From Eumeta japonica (taxonomy: Eukaryota; Arthropoda; Insecta; Lepidoptera; Psychidae), in NCBI GenBank assembly GCA_005406025.1, contig BGZK01000878.1, positions 124,001 to 188,000 on the forward strand: a stretch of DNA of 64,000 bases, written 5' to 3'. The notes under the pieces were generated by a model. The model had not been told where the DNA came from and searched no databases. It saw only the letters and a list, made by a program, of their open reading frames with translations. This document shows positions 61,220-64,000 of this stretch, piece after piece (the first letter of the stretch is position 1; every line of letters starts with the position of its first letter). The position numbers and the translations under genes were made by a program.

Positions 61220-61420
61220 ATTTTGGAGTTATGGAACTTCGTTCCAAAAACCGACCCATTAAAGGATTACTCGTGTATCTGTCTGTCTTTGACACAGCAA
61301 TTTTGATTCGAATTTACTAGACCAATTAAATTGAAAAGTTGGTGCCCGTAAATTTTTGTGATTCAACCACGGACGTGTAACGTAAGTAAATGAATTTTCA
61401 TTATCGGGCTCACTTTTGGA
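61220..61420 (+). repeat. Dispersed repeat with GGAACTTCGTTCC motif
   Basis: GGAACTTCGTTCC at 61233-61245 equals the right-end motif of the element at 18.07-18.69 kb. TCTGTCTGTCTTTGACA and TTTGATTCGAATTTACTAGA follow, a phrase common in lepidopteran repeats. Confidence 0.6.
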
Positions 61421-61769
61421 GAACAAATTGGAAAATTAATTACGGTAGCCCATTCACCTCCTATCCTATTCCTTCTTAAAAGGCCGGCAGTACAATAATA
61501 ACTCTTTCGGGTTTACGGCTATCCATGGGCTGCGATGACTACGTTTTTTTTTTTTTGGCTCGCATGATCGTTTGCATCTTTTAATGCCATTATACAAAAA
61601 GTATGTAAAATCAAAGTTTTTTGCCATTCGCGACCATAGCGGTAACTTAACTTAAACAGTGATGTAGTTAATTTATTGCACAAAGATTAAGTACTAGCAA
61701 TTCATCAAGTTTCATAACTTCGTAATCATATCTCTATGGTTGTGTCTGCAAAATAGAACCTACCCCCCA

Positions 61770-62045
61770 CTCCCTCAGGCGCGAGCGACCTACATTCGCA
61801 GAGGCTTGTATTTTTATTCGCTCCGGCGCCTCGCGACGGTCCGTCAAAATGGACCGGATATAATTTTATGTGTCGCATTTGAATACCTTGAAATAAAAAA
61901 GAAAGAGAAAAGAGGGTAGAGATGGAGAAGAGTAAGACGGCGGAAGCGTTTACGGCCGAGGCACCGCCTTTGCGGGGCGCGGGCGGAGGGCGGCGGGCGC
62001 GCGGGCGCGGAACGTATTTTTAATGGAGGATAACTGACGGCGCGA
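61770..62045. other. GC-rich island pair
   Basis: Two GC-rich patches (61775-61860 and 61935-62015) flank a purine-rich, AT-rich centre. A 69-codon minus-strand frame crosses it without recognised homology. This is the strongest CpG-rich region of the window. Confidence 0.45.
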
Positions 62046-62284
62046 GTTAGCATCGTAGATATGTACGAGGTTTGTCACTGCTGTATCTCTATAAAATACT
62101 ATACTATGCGATACGATAACAGACAGACTAAAACAAACATACTCCGCTCATTCATAGAAAATGTCTAAGTATTTATGATATGAAAATCTCTAATGACATA
62201 TCGCCTTATTATTTACATCTGATTATTTTTGTATATCGTTTTTAGTATTCGATTAAATACCTGAGAAAATTAAAAGTAATTGCA

Positions 62285-62400
62285 AATTAGAGGTAGCTCC
62301 GTAATATAACGTTTGATTCTCCATTCGCAAATCGTGGATTCGAATTAGATGTGTGCAAATGAGTTCTTTCGAACTAAAGTGCATATACACTAAAGAAAAC
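62285..62400 (+). repeat. tRNA-derived SINE-like sequence
   Basis: GGTAGCTCCGTAATATAACG resembles a degraded A box and GTGGATTCGAATTAG a B box (GGTTCGAATCC). The tail ACTAAAGTGCATATACACTA follows. Confidence 0.55.
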
Positions 62401-64000
62401 GTATGTAGCGTTGCCTATAAATGCTACAGATGTCGTTCTCCGTGATAAAGCGCCACTTCCACACAATAGATGGCGTTTCATGACAGTCATACCGGAGCAG
62501 CAAAACATATAAAGACGTGAAACACGCTATAGGAATTCCGTATGAGCGTGCAATATGTATGCACTAATGCTACAACTCTGCCTAAGAGATCCGAAACTTT
62601 TATGAAACGGACACATAAATATCTACCCGTTAAATGTCGTAAGACAACCCTAGATTCAAGGATAAGAGAAAACTTAGATACATCTTTGGCGGTTTGAAAC
62701 TTGTCAACAGTGACAGGTTCGGAACTTGTCTTGCTCAGATTAAACTATCACTTTTGGATTTAGTGATTACAACTTCAAAGAAGTAAGTCTTTTTCTTGAT
62801 AACATAATAATCCTTAGATGCATCATTATAATTCTTCATTATGATTCATTGTAGATGTATGGTTTTGAATGGAGTTCTAAATATCATTCTGATTCTTCGT
62901 TGGTTATGTATTCATCTTTCCATGAAATATTTTAACGTCAAATAAAGTTTTAGTAATTCAGATAACATCAAACATTACTTCTTTGATTGGGATTGGAATC
63001 TAACTAGTATTAATATTATAATATTTAAAAGTTAATGGTATTTATCTTTTCTTGGGAAACCATGAAAAAATGCTAATTTTCAGATAAAGTTGCAGATGTA
63101 GTTTAATTTTTTTCTTTAACTTCTAAATACATATTGTAAATAATAAGTAACGGTTATAAGAGCGCTCTTAATAAAAAATAAGGATCCGTTTCATTAAGTC
63201 TGTGAATTTTTTAACGGCCTGTTAAACTTCTGTCAACCACCAACTCGCCCATTACTTTTACAAAAGTGTACACTAACAGTCGACTAAAATACGATTGACA
63301 CGTGCACGATGAAATCGGTCCTATATCTCAAACACTACATAAAATCAAATCAAAAATCTGTAAAATCACCTTGTAGACCTTGTAGACTACCCTTAGAAGT
63401 TCCTGCTTATGTAATTGTTTATAAAAAAGATGATCAGATTTCGGTATCCGTCTGTAAAGTAATCTAGAAGTTATTTCCGCACGCACGCTTGCACGTATGC
63501 ACAGAAAGAGGTACAGCGACAAATCTGATGAAAACTGGATTTTCAAAAATCTTACTAAAAACAGTAAACTTCCTAATTTTTTATGAAAATTTTTCAATTT
63601 TCATAACGGAAAGTTGTGTTTACTTTTTCTACACTTTTTCATCTAGTTTCTATATATGATTGTTCTGACATCCTTATTACAATAAGAAAATTAAAAAAAC
63701 GTTATAGTTACTGAGTCAAAATTTTAGAACAGTGAAGTATCAAACACTTATATACCGAGAGAAATGTGTGAAAAGGGCCCAGTTTCCCACTTTTCAAGAA
63801 CTTACACAATCCACAATCTTCGAATAAAGGGTGCGTCCCGTCCTCCTCGATTCATTAGAAGGGGGTTGGACAATGATCCACAAACGAAACACTAATTTCA
63901 AGGAAACTAATAGCCCTAAATTTTAAGGAATCAGAATTGGAGATTGAAAAGCACGCTTCAGGAGTATTGAAATAAAAATGAACAAGTGCCCTTGAATCGG
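62401..64000. other. AT-rich DNA to the end of the window
   Basis: No gene, RNA or repeat family is firmly recognised. The 89-codon minus-strand frame (63328-63597) has no known domain. Confidence 0.5.

Overview
The window looks like nuclear DNA of an insect, most probably a moth or butterfly (Lepidoptera). It is AT-rich with scattered GC-rich patches, has no bacterial gene density, and is full of decayed transposable elements whose reading frames and tails resemble lepidopteran families. These are a Jockey-clade LINE, an RTE-like LINE, CR1-like and R1-like reverse transcriptase fragments, mariner pieces, tRNA-derived SINEs, and LINE/SINE tails beginning with motifs such as ACTAGCTTTTGCCCGC. 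Family names rest on my recognition of protein motifs; no database search was possible.

I found no convincing host protein-coding exon, tRNA, rRNA or CRISPR array. The sequence is best read as an intergenic or intronic 'gene desert'. Nearly all ORFs of 60-125 codons are chance frames in AT-rich DNA.

Layout. 1-9 kb: a short RTE-like fragment (1.2-1.5 kb), a purine-rich tandem repeat (5.5 kb), and an inverted repeat beside an exact 67-bp tandem duplication (6.3-6.5 kb). 9-11 kb: a 46-bp near-perfect palindrome, two hairpins, and a mariner transposase remnant on the minus strand with two of three catalytic acidic residues lost. 12-21 kb: a GC island, a nonautonomous-looking element with terminal GGAACGAAGTTCC motifs, a second mariner fragment, and a third mariner tail related to the first. 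21.9-25.6 kb: an RTE-like LINE split by about 1.35 kb of foreign sequence that includes an R1-like reverse transcriptase fragment. 25.8-34 kb: two tRNA-derived SINE-like sequences, a TA microsatellite and small inverted-repeat elements. 34.6-36.8 kb: a CR1-like reverse transcriptase remnant and two LINE/SINE tails. 39-44 kb: a six-base-periodic GATC-rich tract, hairpins and a diverged tandem duplication.

44.3-48.85 kb: the main feature, an apparently full-length Jockey-clade non-LTR retrotransposon on the minus strand, with 5' leader, ORF1 (gag-like, zinc knuckles), ORF2 (endonuclease plus reverse transcriptase with intact YADD), poly(A) tail and a plausible target-site duplication. Several frameshifts and one in-frame stop make it inactive. 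49-64 kb: a GT-rich microsatellite, further tails, the partner of a dispersed repeat at 14.9 kb, a minisatellite of about 110 bp broken by a small hAT-like element, GC islands at 58.1 and 61.8 kb and a third SINE-like sequence.

These parts do not form a pathway. They are independent parasitic insertions of different ages; ORF1 and ORF2 of the Jockey element are the only pair that would have worked together. I did not find a new molecular system. The items most worth checking are the nested insertions, the long hairpins and the GC-rich islands.
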